Program-made: the position numbers and the translations under genes
Source of the DNA: Geosiphon pyriformis
Taxonomy: Eukaryota > Glomeromycota > Glomeromycetes > Archaeosporales > Geosiphonaceae
NCBI GenBank assembly: GCA_016748015.1
Contig: JAAOMT010000770.1
Location: forward strand, 110,700-137,928
Length of the DNA: 27,229 nt
Direction of reading: 5' to 3'
Notes under the pieces: model-generated
Seen by the model: only the letters and a program-made list of their open reading frames with translations
The model's database searches: none
Told to the model about the DNA's origin: nothing
In this document: positions 9,965 through 20,075 of the stretch, piece by piece
Position numbering within the stretch: the first letter of the stretch is position 1
How the letters are laid out: every line of letters starts with the position of its first letter

Positions 9965-11799
9965 TGATAGCATTAGAAGTAGAAAAGACAGACCTTTCAG
10001 TTTAAATTTAATCTAAGCAACTTTTTACATCACAAATATTAATAAATAATTATTCACTATCTCAAATTTACTTTTTATTATCAATGCTTTATGTTGATAG
10101 TAATTGATACTTAAATCTACTAGAACAATAGCTCTTAATTATAACTATTAACAGAATACTAACTTGCAAAATTGCCTTGGCTTATTTTTTTTATCTTTTT
10201 TTTTATCTCTTTTATTTTATTTTTTTTTTGATTATGTTTACTAATTGATTGAAGATTAAGTACTGAATTATTGATATCAAGGATAGCCTGGTAAAAGACC
10301 CTAAAGCAAAGATATAGAATTGAGAATTTAAGAATAGCTTACCAGAAGAGTATCTCTACCAGATTACTGGCCACCACACTGAGAAAAAAATTTGATAGAA
10401 TTGCAATTCCAGGAGGCTACTGAAAACAACTATTGAATCTTTGTCTATTATATAAAGAACTCCAACTCAAAACCTTCAAATCACAAAAAGCTATTAGAAA
10501 CTAATATTATTATATTAATTAAGCACCAAGTTATAGATTTGTTATTTGCTTTGAGATTCCAAATAATTATCTATAACACCACTGTTTTTTTTTATTGATT
10601 AAAATATTATTAATCTTAAAAAAGCTATTTGCAATGTTCAAAATGTATTGAGTAACTACTTGACTACTTCCAATTCAAATTATGTTATCAACAAAAGCAC
10701 CAGTTGCCAAAAATAAGATAAGTCTATTTTGATTTTATAATCTGTCAATTTTGACAACAAACCTAGTATTAATATAATAATTATACAAACTCTTCTGCTA
10801 TTTAACTTTACATAAAAGAAAGTTATAAAAAATTCTTTAGAGCAGAGAAAAAAAAATTTCACTTTGATTCAGACTATTATGTACTTGGTACTCATCTGTT
10901 AAACTATAATTAGTCATAATTTAATTGATCTTATCACTATAAATGCTTTCAAAGAATTAGATAAACTGCTTACACATCTTAATTCAAACTAAACTGTTTC
11001 TTAGATAATATCAACTCATAAAATCATAAGCTTTTTGCATATTTTGCAAGACCAACCAAAGTTTATGGCCTTTTTTCAAAGCATTTTTAACTATCAAACC
11101 AAGAGCAAAGATAGAAAACTGGATAGTAATACCTTTCAACACAGAAAAATTATCACTATAAAAAACATTATATTTACTATAAGCCAAAGAAATTCTATTA
11201 AAAAGTAACTTAAAAAAAATTTTTCAAGTAGTTTAAATCAACACAATTGGTTTAGTATTAATTAAGACACCTTCTCACTCATATGGTTTAAGAATCATTA
11301 AAACCCAGACTTCTTTCCAAGATTAAGGCACAAATTTATGTATTAAACAAAGATTTAAAAGATCTAAAAACATAATGAGTACCAAATTATTACAATGCTT
11401 TTACAGCTCATTTTTAATACCAAACAAACCAGCAGTTTTCTTATCAGATAGTTCTTTGATTATATGTATTAAGTCATCATAACAGATAGCATTCATAATA
11501 TTGAAAAAAGCAGTATTATCAACATAAACCAAAAGCTAATATTAATGATACCACAAATCAGAAATATTGTTTGACACTTTTTTCTTCTTTATTCAATTCT
11601 TTATAATAATGTCAATCTTAGATTTAATTTCAATAGAATTCAGAATTAATTTACTATCAGCAACCAAATAATCTAACACCACTTTTTGGAAAAGATACTC
11701 CAACACATTTTTGATAGTATGGCTTTTATTAATAACAAAGCTTTCTATTCTCTTATCAATAACTGATCTAATATTTACTTTCTTGGCTTTTAGTAATTT

Positions 11800-13049
11800 A
11801 TGGTGCAAACTATTTATAATCATCAAAAATATAGATCAGTCTGAAATTTTAAATGATAATTTTCAAATGTTTTTATTTATATAATTAAATTTTATTGATT
11901 AATATACATGTGTTTTTAATATATTATTTATAAGTAAAAAGTTTATTAGGCTTTTACAAAAAAATTTGGGTTTTATCTACTTGAACTAATATATTTCATA
12001 TATTTTTTGCATTAAAACAAACTCATTAGAAAATATATAACACTAACAAAAAAAAGCTATTTAAAGTTATAGACTTTAAGATCAGTTCTCTCAATCAAGG
12101 TAAAGCCAAAGATCTTTTAATTTTAATCTGATTTTCCTAAATTAATACCAACTGATATAAGTTTTTTGATTATTGTAATAAGCTATTATATATTACATTC
12201 TAATAAGTTGTTGAAATATTTAACAATTGAAATTTCTTTTACAGTCTAGGAAACCAATTCTAAAACTAGATTATGATTTGGTCGAATACATAATAAGTAT
12301 TTTAGTTATTATATTTCTTTTTAATATAATTCATTATTCAAATATTAAATTTAACCAGAAATCTTTATTACAAAGAATTTTGTATATTTCTTATATCTAA
12401 TCAATTCTTTGAAATACAATATTATAGTCATTGAAAGGTTATTTGTGAATTTAAATTAAGTATTCACATTATAATAACATAAGATTACAAATAGAATGCA
12501 AATAATATTCTCAAATTCTTCAACAATTGTTCATAGTACTTTTACAATTTCTTTGATGCTTGGTGTGAACAATATTGATATCTGGGTTTCTGTTCCAATA
12601 ATAACAACCGAATATAGTAATGATGTAAATAGAATATTCATGATTAATGATGTCATGTTATCAGCAAAAGACACACAGACCGAGAAATATTATATCTTTA
12701 TAAAAAAGTGACCATCTAAAGATTAGATTAATATTAATTGAAAGTCTTTCTGAAAATAATAATATTTTAATGATTTATCATGTGGTAACATAATTTTAAT
12801 AATTGCTGATTGGCTAAAATCTGATTGATTGGCATCCAAAAATTAAAAATTAATAATAAAAGTGGTTAATTTAAACTTTAATATCTTTATAAATTATAAT
12901 ATAATTCAAAAAATTAAACTGTAAATGTAAAAAAAAGAACTTAATCTATCATATTTATGGTTTAGTTTTTTAATATTATTAAAATTAGAAGACTAGATAC
13001 AATTTAAAATTATATAAATTGTTTGATGACTATAAATGATTTACACTAT
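11800..13049. mobile_element. TIR DNA transposon, non-autonomous, inserted in LINE ORF2
   Basis: About 1250 bp separate two halves of LINE ORF2 (endonuclease end at about 13058, next domain from 11791). The ends are inverted repeats of about 30 bp: ATGGTGCAAACTATTTATAA at the left and, inverted, ATAGTGTAAATCATTTATAG at the right, both followed by TCATCAAA; differences are almost all transitions. The flanking 8 bp (AGTAATTT at 11792-11799 and AGCAAGTT at 13050-13057) match at six positions. An 8-bp duplication would suit a hAT-type element, but the superfamily is uncertain. I see no transposase. Confidence 0.65.
12496..12711 (+). CDS. small unknown open frame inside the TIR element
   Basis: A 71-codon frame that starts with ATG, in a patch with clearly more G and C than the rest of the TIR element. 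I do not recognise it: Ser, Ile and Thr rich, with a Lys-rich end (Y-Y-I-F-I-K-K). It could be a remnant of the transposase gene, a captured host exon, or chance. No promoter or splice evidence is visible. Confidence 0.2.
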   Translation: MQIIFSNSSTIVHSTFTISLMLGVNNIDIWVSVPIITTEYSNDVNRIFMINDVMLSAKDTQTEKYYIFIKK

Positions 13050-15032
13050 AGCAAGTTTGCAGACATAGTATGACTTCTTTACACCACAAAAAACAGACTT
13101 CACATAATCCAAATCAGCACCAAAATTCAATAGAATCTAAATAATCGAAGTTTTATTACAGTTCAAAGATGCTCAACAATTTATCAAAAAAGTAAAATTG
13201 TTATCAGTGCCTAAATATAAAGACTTAACAATTTTTGAAACCAAAATTTTTAATTTATAAAACTTGGAAGAGGCTTTTGTAAAAATACTATTAAAGTCTT
13301 TAAATTATTTTTTCTTAAGAATTTTATTAGTTAATAAACATATTATTTTGCCAATAGTATTCTACATTATATCTAGATCTGAAAATTTTTTGAATACAAC
13401 AAACTTACTAAAAAACAATATTGTATTAACTGCCATAGCATTTTTAAATCTGTTTTATTTAGTTTTATTAACATTCTTAATATTATATTTCCAATGATTT
13501 CTATTTGCTTGTTTATACAGAAAGTTTAGCTACATATTTAATAAGCCATCCAAACTCACAAAAACAGAAACAGCTTGGTAATTAATATTAAAATAATTAC
13601 TAATGGCCATAACATCATAATCTATTATAATATTAACCAAACTTGAAAAGATAAACATGTAATTAATTATTCTTATAACATCTTTGGAATTCTTTTATGT
13701 TAAAAATTTTGCAACTGAGCTTTTGACTAAAAAATTAACCAATCCCAAATCAAAACATTTTTTAAAACTAGTACACTTATAAAAACTATTCTTATTGAAA
13801 TCTCTATTCAAAATAATAAAAAATGTTTTATTTATAGCTTTTGCAATCTAAAAGTTAATCTTATTTGCTTAAGACAAATGCACAGCCAGAGTAGTACCAG
13901 CATAAAATTCCAAAATCAAAATGGATAATTTATTCCTAAATAGCAGCTTAATAGATAACAGCTTATTAGCAATCTTTGAAACTTTGCACACATGTTTTGC
14001 CAAGTTAATGTTCATAATAACTATAACACCAGAACCCAAATAACTAAACTCCAAACCAAAAGTAAATAATTGAATATCATCAAACTTGTTTATAATTCAT
14101 GAATAAACTTTCTCTTTAAATTTTGTCTTAGTAACAATGAAAATTAAATTGTTTATATCTTTGTGTCAATAAATAATGTCAGCTTGTTTAGCAAGATTGC
14201 TTATATTCCTAATATTATACATAGCTACTTTCCAAATAAGATTGGTCATGAAGAAAAATAAGTGCCAGTACCTAAACCAGTATTGTTTATTTAAGTTAAT
14301 AGGCTCATGACTATGTTTGACAAATTGTTTAAAGTCTCTTCCAAATTTGAAACAATTGAAGAATTAAAATTTATTGTTTTTACAACAGTTTTCTCACTAG
14401 TGATCACACTTAAACTCTCATTTATTACTATATTTACTTCTTGATTCTGTAATAAAGGGGTTACCAACAGCTGATATTTAAGACTAAATTGGAAAACTGT
14501 TGGCCTGAGTGTGTTTAATCTTTTAGCCAACTTACTAACTTGTTATACAAGACTGATAAGACTGTGCTCAAGAGTGGTAAACTTATCATTTATTTCAACA
14601 GACATTAGAAAGAGAGACTTTATCTTTGAAAAGAAGCCAAAGTTAACTAAATTATTATATACAGAAAGAGAAGAAAAAAAAGATTCACCAACAATTTTTG
14701 CCCAAGAGATACTACTAAAAACTACCAAATAAACAACAGACACTGAATGTTTGGCATAAATAGCTGCTAATCTGCTTTTATCTATATCTGACAATATTTT
14801 ATGAGAAGAGTGACCAGAAAATAAATTTCGACTTACAAAACAGCCCAATAATATATGATCCAGATTTTTATACTTTGTATATTTGGCAGATCTCAAATTA
14901 AACCAGCATAAATTAGTGCCTTTTAGTACTGGTATAGTTATCATGACAGCATTTAATAAATCAGCAGAGTCAAAACAAACAACTGCACATTTAGCTTAAG
15001 CATATGTAACCAAATAACAGTTATTAACACAT

Positions 15033-15916
15033 TATTACAAATAATTATTTGAGATGTTAATACAAATAACAAATCTATAACTTGGTGCTCAATAGCTAAA
15101 TATTATTGGTAATTTCTAAAGGTTTTCATATCTAAAAATTTTGATATTTGAAGGTTTTAGATTGGAGTTCTTTGTATAATGAACAGAAATTTAATGATTG
15201 TTTTTAATAGCCTCCCAGAATATTGATTTCATCAAATTATTTTCTTTGGCATGGTAGCCAGTTTATTTTGGCAGTTGTGCCCTTTTGATAAGCTATATAT
15301 TAAGTTATAAATTTTATACTCTTATTTCTGGATTTTTTATCAGACTATCTTTAATATCAATTACTTAGTACTTAATCTCTTAAATTAATTAATAAACAAC
15401 AAACAACAAAAGAAATAAAAATAAATAAATAAATAAAAAAAAATTAATATCTTGTCAATAGTCATGATCAAGAACTATTGTTTTAATGTAGTTAAGTATT
15501 AGATTCTATTAGCATGAAATATTAATAGAATATATATAATTAATATTCTTTAATTAAGTAATAATAACATGAATTTAAGTAGTAATTAATAATTTATTGA
15601 TATATGATGTAAATTTTAAACTGCTTCTAACTGTGTTTCTCAACTGAGTATTTTAACTGTGTTCTGTTTTTTCTGCTTCTAATACTTTTGCTATATATAC
15701 ATAATTAATGTTCTATAAAATTTTATACATTTATAAGCAATATGCTATAATTTCTCAAGCAATGTGTTCTAATCTACTAATATTGCTCATATTGCTAAGC
15801 AATATGCTATTATTTACTAGCAATGTGCTTATATGCTCAATACTATTTTTTTATTGGTCTATTTTTCTTATCTGTTTTTTTTATTATTTTTTTTGTACTC
15901 TTTTTTATAAATAACA
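15033..15916 (-). mobile_element. solo LTR, family LTR1, copy 3, in LINE ORF1
   Basis: An 884-bp LTR in minus orientation with an exact 4-bp target duplication ACAT (15029-15032 and 15917-15920). Ends on the minus strand: TGTTATTTATAA...TTTGTAATA. Joining across one ACAT restores LINE coding through K-K-T-C-V-N-N. The conserved TATA region is at about 15692-15701 (minus strand). The U3 part (15706-15916) is unlike those of copies 1 and 2 and has its own repeats. Confidence 0.85.
15735..15840 (-). repeat. AGCAATATGCT repeats in LTR1-3 U3
   Basis: About 1.7 copies of a ~62-bp unit that begins AAGCAATATGCTAT and also contains AGCAATGTG. A short palindrome ATTGCTAAGCAAT spans the unit junction near 15792-15804. 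It lies upstream of the LTR TATA box in transcription order. Confidence 0.6.
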
Positions 15917-16933
15917 ACATGTTTTCTTACTTATTGAAATAATATTATCTTAAATATTATGTGTATTAATTTCTATTAACATAGTATATAGCAGTGTTTT
16001 ATTACAGTCCCTAGTATTTTAAAATTTTTTGTTTTTATTAGCTGTAGTAATATATATAGCATTTTTTTCAATTAAGACAGACCATTTAACTGTGACCAAA
16101 TCAGCATAATCTGATTGCTCAAATTTTATATTGATCAACTTAATTACTTTAAACTCAAATAATACAGTACATATAGTCTCAGCTAATGTCCCAATTAGAA
16201 TTTTTTAATAATTACAACTTAATCTAAACACTCAACAGATTTTTTGAGATTAATATTTATCAAAATTATCATCTTTTTTGCCATATCAGAAGTTTAAGCT
16301 AAGCTAAATTCGAAAGTAAAAGTTATTTTAAAAATTTCAGCAAATTTTGAAGGAATAAAAACTCTTTCAAAATCATTGATTTTTGAAAACAAGTTTTTGA
16401 CCACTGTTAGCTTTTTCTAAGATGATTTTCTAACAACTTTATTCAGCCCAATATTCATAGAAAAGAATTTTCTAACAGAAATATTGACAAAGTTTTTTAG
16501 AAAAGAGGAAAGCATCAAAAAAGCATTTAACAAAATGTTATTATCATTATTATTCAAGAAATCAATTTTTTTCAATGGTTTTTTCAATGCTTTTTTGGTT
16601 TATATCTATAAGTTTTTAGATGTTTAATCAGAATTTTTTCCAGCAAAAGCACTACTTTTACTATAGTTAAAACTGGTTTTTTTAATCAAACACTCTTTTT
16701 TTATATTAACATTGTTAGATTTAGTTGTATTACCAGTTTTAGAACTTTATAAATAACTACTTAATTCCTTAGCAAAAATTTCTCTGTTACTAATATCATC
16801 TTCTAAAACATCTTCTCTTTTTTTTTTTAAATACAGCAAATTTGACATTTATATTAGAGCTAAAATTCTTAAAAGTTTTTTTTATAACAGCAATACTAAG
16901 ACCAATAGTAGTCTTATAATTAAGCAAAAATGG

Positions 16934-17807
16934 TGTTACCAGAGGTTTTTGGTCTCTTTTCTTGAATGTTGTTGATGTTGATTTGCTGTGAATTCACGTT
17001 TTCAGGAAGTAGTTGAACCTCCAGTAACTGAATTTATCTTCAAATTATCTCCTATAATTTGAACTGTTGGGCTTATCAGTGGAATGACCAATTCCATGCC
17101 AGTTGCTTTGTGTAGTTACATTGTAGTAAACGTCAACTCTTTCCCAGGAATTGCTCATCTGGAAGCTCACTAAAAATGTGTAGTTACTTTACTGTGAAAG
17201 TCAACTCTTCTACAGGAGTCTTGTCTGTAGACTACCCTAATGATTATAATAAGAAAATAAAAGAAAGAAAATAAAAGAAATGTAAAAGAAATAGAATTCT
17301 GTCAAGGAAAACGTTTTCTATCCAGGCCTGGAGTCACTAACAGTTTATTGAAATTGGTAGCTAATCAATTTCAAAACTGTTTAGTAAGAATTGGTTAATT
17401 TTAAAAGAAAGAAGCTCTTTTTTTATACAACTTGTCATAACACTATTCTATGAACTTGAACTTTGCTCTTTTCTACAATTTTGCTGAACTAAAGATACAT
17501 TTCGGCAAACTACAAGTTATTTCTACAAACTATTAGATATTTCGGTGAACTATCAATTATTTTGGCAAATTTCTACAAATTTCAGCAAACTTTTGAATAT
17601 TACATATTTTGGGATATTGCATAATTGATCATTGCAATTAGGTTACATCTGTGTCATGTACAAATTGGATTATTAATTAAATGATAATTTCGGACATTTT
17701 GCTAATGTAATAAGTAATAATTTGAAATAATAATATATGCTAATTAATAATAGGAATTATAAAGATAATTTTATGCTAAATAATATCTCTAATTCCATCT
17801 GATAACA
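16934..17807 (+). mobile_element. solo LTR-like element LTR2b in LINE ORF1
   Basis: This 874-bp insertion begins TGTTACCAGAGG and ends CATCTGATAACA, with an exact 4-bp target duplication ATGG (16930-16933 and 17808-17811). Removing it with one ATGG leaves LINE ORF1 in frame (D-K-S-K-P-F-L-L-N-Y). It is the better kept of the two LTR2 copies and holds no open frame. A TG...CA end pair and short direct duplication fit an LTR; the parent element is not in the window. Confidence 0.8.
17339..17381 (+). repeat. stem-loop in LTR2b
   Basis: AACAGTTTATTGAAATTG and CAATTTCAAAACTGTT pair over 16 bp with a 2-base bulge around a short loop. The inner 9 bp are kept in LTR2a. Confidence 0.65.
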
Positions 17808-17930
17808 ATGGTTTAGATTTATCATATTAAATGGTTAAAAAAACTTCTTTCAAAAAACCTTTGACTCTTTTTTTGAAAATTTGGAATAAAAAAAAGAAAG
17901 AAGTTTTTTTTGTTGTTTTAATTAAAATGT

Positions 17931-18239
17931 AATTAATATATATAATTAATTATAACTTAATAAATAAATAAAATTAAAAAATAAAAATTGTTTTAATTAA
18001 TAAAATTTATTGGCTTTTAATAACTTTGATTATTTTTTTGTTTTTTGCTAAAAACATAATAATAAAATTAAGAATTTTGTTTTAAATAATAATATAATAA
18101 TATTAATTTTATAAAAAAAATTTAATCTTATGTATATATAAAAATATATATATTTATAATAAATAATTAAATAGTTAAAATAAATTATAAAAAAATAAAA
18201 ATTATTATTAAAATAAATTTTTTATTATTATTGTTAAAT
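17931..18239. other. AT-rich spacer between LINE and copy B
   Basis: About 310 bp of nearly pure A/T with AAT-rich runs. The part next to 18240 is probably the A/AAT-rich tail of copy B; the part next to 17930 may be a LINE 5' UTR that I cannot recognise. Confidence 0.4.
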
Positions 18240-20075
18240 ATTTAACAAGTATAATCTAATTATTATTTAAAAATCAAAAACAAACTAAGTATTCTAATGC
18301 TAAATAAAATTCATATATTTTTTTAATATAATCAGCTATTTAAATTTGTTTTAAGCTATACTATATTGAAATTTTAAAAGAAAACTTATTTAAAAAAGAC
18401 ATTCTTTAAATAATTTTAAACAAAATAACACTATTAAAAATTAATTCAACTAATTAATTAACTGTTTTAAAAAATTAACCTTAATATTAGCAGATTTATA
18501 TTTTCAAAATAATAATAAATTAGAGAACATATTATCATTAATAGTAGACAAATTCATATAAAAACCAAATATATTAATATTATTATAGTTATATTTAGTT
18601 TTTAATGCAATTATTTTCTACTTCAACTTATTAACAATCTTACTAAAAGCTTCTATATACACCAAAATTTTATTAATTTTAAGATTAAAAATACTGTTTG
18701 AAACAAAATTTCTCTTAATAAATTCTTTAAAAACAATAATTAAAAAACCAACAAGCTTAATAATAGATTTATTCTATATAGTCAATTTGGCCAAATTAGC
18801 TTCTAAAAAAGTCAATCATAAGAAAACCAAAAGATTACTAACAACTACAAAAAGAGAAGCAAGAATTATTAAAAGCAAAAATTCAAGAAAGCTTAAAAAA
18901 ACAGAAGTCTTGGCATAAAATTTAATATTTACAAAATATAATATAAATACTTTACAATCTATAGCCAGATAACCTATTTTTTATATCTAAAACAGTACTA
19001 ATAATTAAAGATTTCTTATTAGATATAACATTTTTTTAGTGTATTAGTCTTGATTATTATAGTATCTAAATTAACTTAAAATTTAAACATAATTAAGGCA
19101 AACTGAAAATAACAACTAAAATCTGAAAAGCAAAAAATAAAACACATTAATCTACTAACTTAAAAAATTATATTACTAATTACAAAATCAGTACAACCAA
19201 AAAAAAGATTAGCCAACTGAGTTAAATGTTATTATATAACAAAATAGTTTTATTTTGATTTATTAAAAGAAAAATTCTAATACTATTTTTGTTTATTAAT
19301 ATTAACCAATAATTCAAAACAAACACAATAGTATTTAACTCTTTAAAATAAATAATAACATATTATTAAACTTTAGTACAACATAAATAATTTTACTAAA
19401 AACTAAAGAAAAAGTTGATTTAGTTTAAATTTGATCAGCCCAGTTTTCAAAAACAGATGATTCAACAGAAAAAATTTATTTTGCTTTTACAATTAGCAAT
19501 AAATTATTAAAAGATACCATATTAAACAACACAATTAATAATTAATCTTGGTTTATTTTAGAAAACAAACTGAATAATACAATAAAAATCTTTTTTAAGA
19601 TTTTATTAAAAAACACAAATGGGTTTAATATAGCAATAACAGAAGCAAACAACTGTTGCTATTTTTTTAAACTTATGGTTTTTTTGATTATTTTAGAAAA
19701 AAAGATGTTAAAAACATTAAATATAATAGAAAAAATAGAAAAGACCAAATTAATAATTGGTCTATTATTAAATACTTTTGGGCTTTTAGAAAAAATAAAA
19801 ACAATACTAGAACTAACTCAAATGTGTTTCTTTAAAAAATTTTAACTGACAAAAAACCAGTCAAAAAAATAAAAATAATATAATAGTCTCTAAAGATAGT
19901 TTTTTATTATTATTAATTAAAAAAAAACTTTCAAGATATTTTGTTTAGCTGCTTTTACAACAGAGAGAACTTTTCTGGTTAAAATTTTGTAAGATATTAA
20001 AAAAAATACTACTTGTAGCTTTTTTACTCTTTACTTTAATTGTAGTCATAAAATTAAGAAAACAAAAATTTTTAT
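18240..20075 (-). mobile_element. ORF1-only LINE-like element, copy B
   Basis: It has the same 5' leader (TTTTGTTTTCTTAATTTT before ATG at 20049), order and 3' UTR (18360-18240) as CD, in the same orientation. About 385 bp are missing near 19400 relative to CD (its 21290-21624 and 22517-22580), which accounts for its shorter length of about 1.8 kb. It begins directly at the A/AAT-rich tail of CD. More AT-shifted than CD. Confidence 0.7.
18361..20049 (-). pseudogene. LINE-type ORF1 protein (copy B), decayed
   Basis: From the ATG at 20049 the minus strand encodes the Lys-rich N-terminus seen in A and C, then many stops and frameshifts. The RRM-like part is present from about 19400 downward, but its N-terminal side is removed by the internal deletion. 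The C-terminal coiled-coil domain (about 18900-18365) aligns with CD, not with A, so B and CD form one subfamily. Not functional. Confidence 0.65.

Larger units (their letters stand above)
9672..10578 (+). mobile_element. solo LTR, family LTR1, copy 1, in LINE reverse transcriptase
   Basis: A 907-bp LTR with ends TATTACTTATAG...CTATAACA (decayed TGTTAC...TAACA) and an exact 4-bp target duplication CCAC (9668-9671 and 10579-10582). Removing it with one CCAC joins the LINE codons into K-K-T-V-A-I-F-I-N-W in one frame, directly after the F-V-D-N box, so boundaries are firm. In + orientation it has CCAAT (9715-9719), four tandem units of about 40 bp (9765-9923) and TATATATAG (9956-9964), which suits a U3 promoter. 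The family is assigned to Ty3/gypsy because copy 4 is attached to gypsy pol. Confidence 0.85.
6622..14249 (-). pseudogene. LINE ORF2: endonuclease, reverse transcriptase, RNase H
   Basis: ORF2 starts with ATG at 14249, just after the ORF1 stop. An APE-type endonuclease runs to about 13058 (N-R-D-F-N-K-N for the G-G-D-F-N box; the D-T-D-H box is F-N-I-N-Y at 13571-13600, so its Asp and His are lost). Reverse transcriptase follows from 11791 to about 9400: motif A L-Q-N-M-Q-K-A-Y-D (catalytic Asp to Asn, 11041-11043), Y-Q-V-H-N near 10875, F-V-D-N (second Asp lost, 10684-10695), and H-R-Y-L then F-F-V-N-L-V-L past LTR1-1. RNase H lies at about 8890-8580 with its T-D and S-D acidic positions kept. 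A C-terminal Cys/His motif near 8100-8158 keeps only one Cys. The end continues beyond LTR2a to TAG at 6622-6624. Stops and frameshifts are frequent, so it cannot be functional. Confidence 0.85.
6495..17930 (-). mobile_element. autonomous LINE (APE endonuclease, RT, RNase H) with five nested insertions
   Basis: One LINE copy can be followed on the minus strand through ORF1 (17930 to 14291), ORF2 (14249 to 6622) and the 3' UTR (6621 to about 6510). It is cut by LTR2b, LTR1-3, a TIR element, LTR1-1 and LTR2a, each with short target duplications. Subtracting these leaves about 6.5 kb. The domain set, including an RNase H after the reverse transcriptase, fits the I/Tad-type LINEs of fungi; the exact clade is an inference. 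The copy is inactive: many stops, frameshifts and lost catalytic residues. The 5' end is set by the first recognisable ORF1 codons near 17930 and could lie a little further right. Confidence 0.85.
14291..17930 (-). pseudogene. LINE ORF1 (RNA-binding, CCHC), interrupted by two solo LTRs
   Basis: The minus strand reads a Lys-rich N-terminus (17930-17812), then after LTR2b an Asp/Glu-rich stretch (about 16930-16740), a conserved block near 16490-16290 (S-V-R-K-F-F-S-M, then N-L-F-S-K-I-N), and RRM-like sequence to about 15920. After LTR1-3 it continues with C-A-V-V-C-F-D-S-A and the knuckle at 14881-14840, reading Y-T-K-Y-K-N-L-D-H-I-L-L-G-C: Cys 1 and 2 have both become Tyr, the His and last Cys remain. 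The C-terminus from about 14530 is a probable coiled coil ending in a stop at 14291. Removing LTR2b plus one ATGG copy, and LTR1-3 plus one ACAT copy, restores continuous coding sequence across both sites. No ATG start survives. The architecture matches the ORF1-only elements, so the two ORF1 types are paralogous. Confidence 0.75.

Noticed and set aside
15708-15914. Plus-strand hydrophobic frame of 68 codons
   Set aside because: It lies wholly in the U3 of LTR1-3, in a variable repeat region without coding signs.
9672-15916. LTR1-1 and LTR1-3 as the two LTRs of one element
   Set aside because: They are in opposite orientation and each has its own target duplication (CCAC and ACAT), and LINE coding sequence lies between them.
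6862-17807. LTR2a and LTR2b as the two LTRs of one element
   Set aside because: They share orientation, but each has a different target duplication and each splits a different part of the same LINE.
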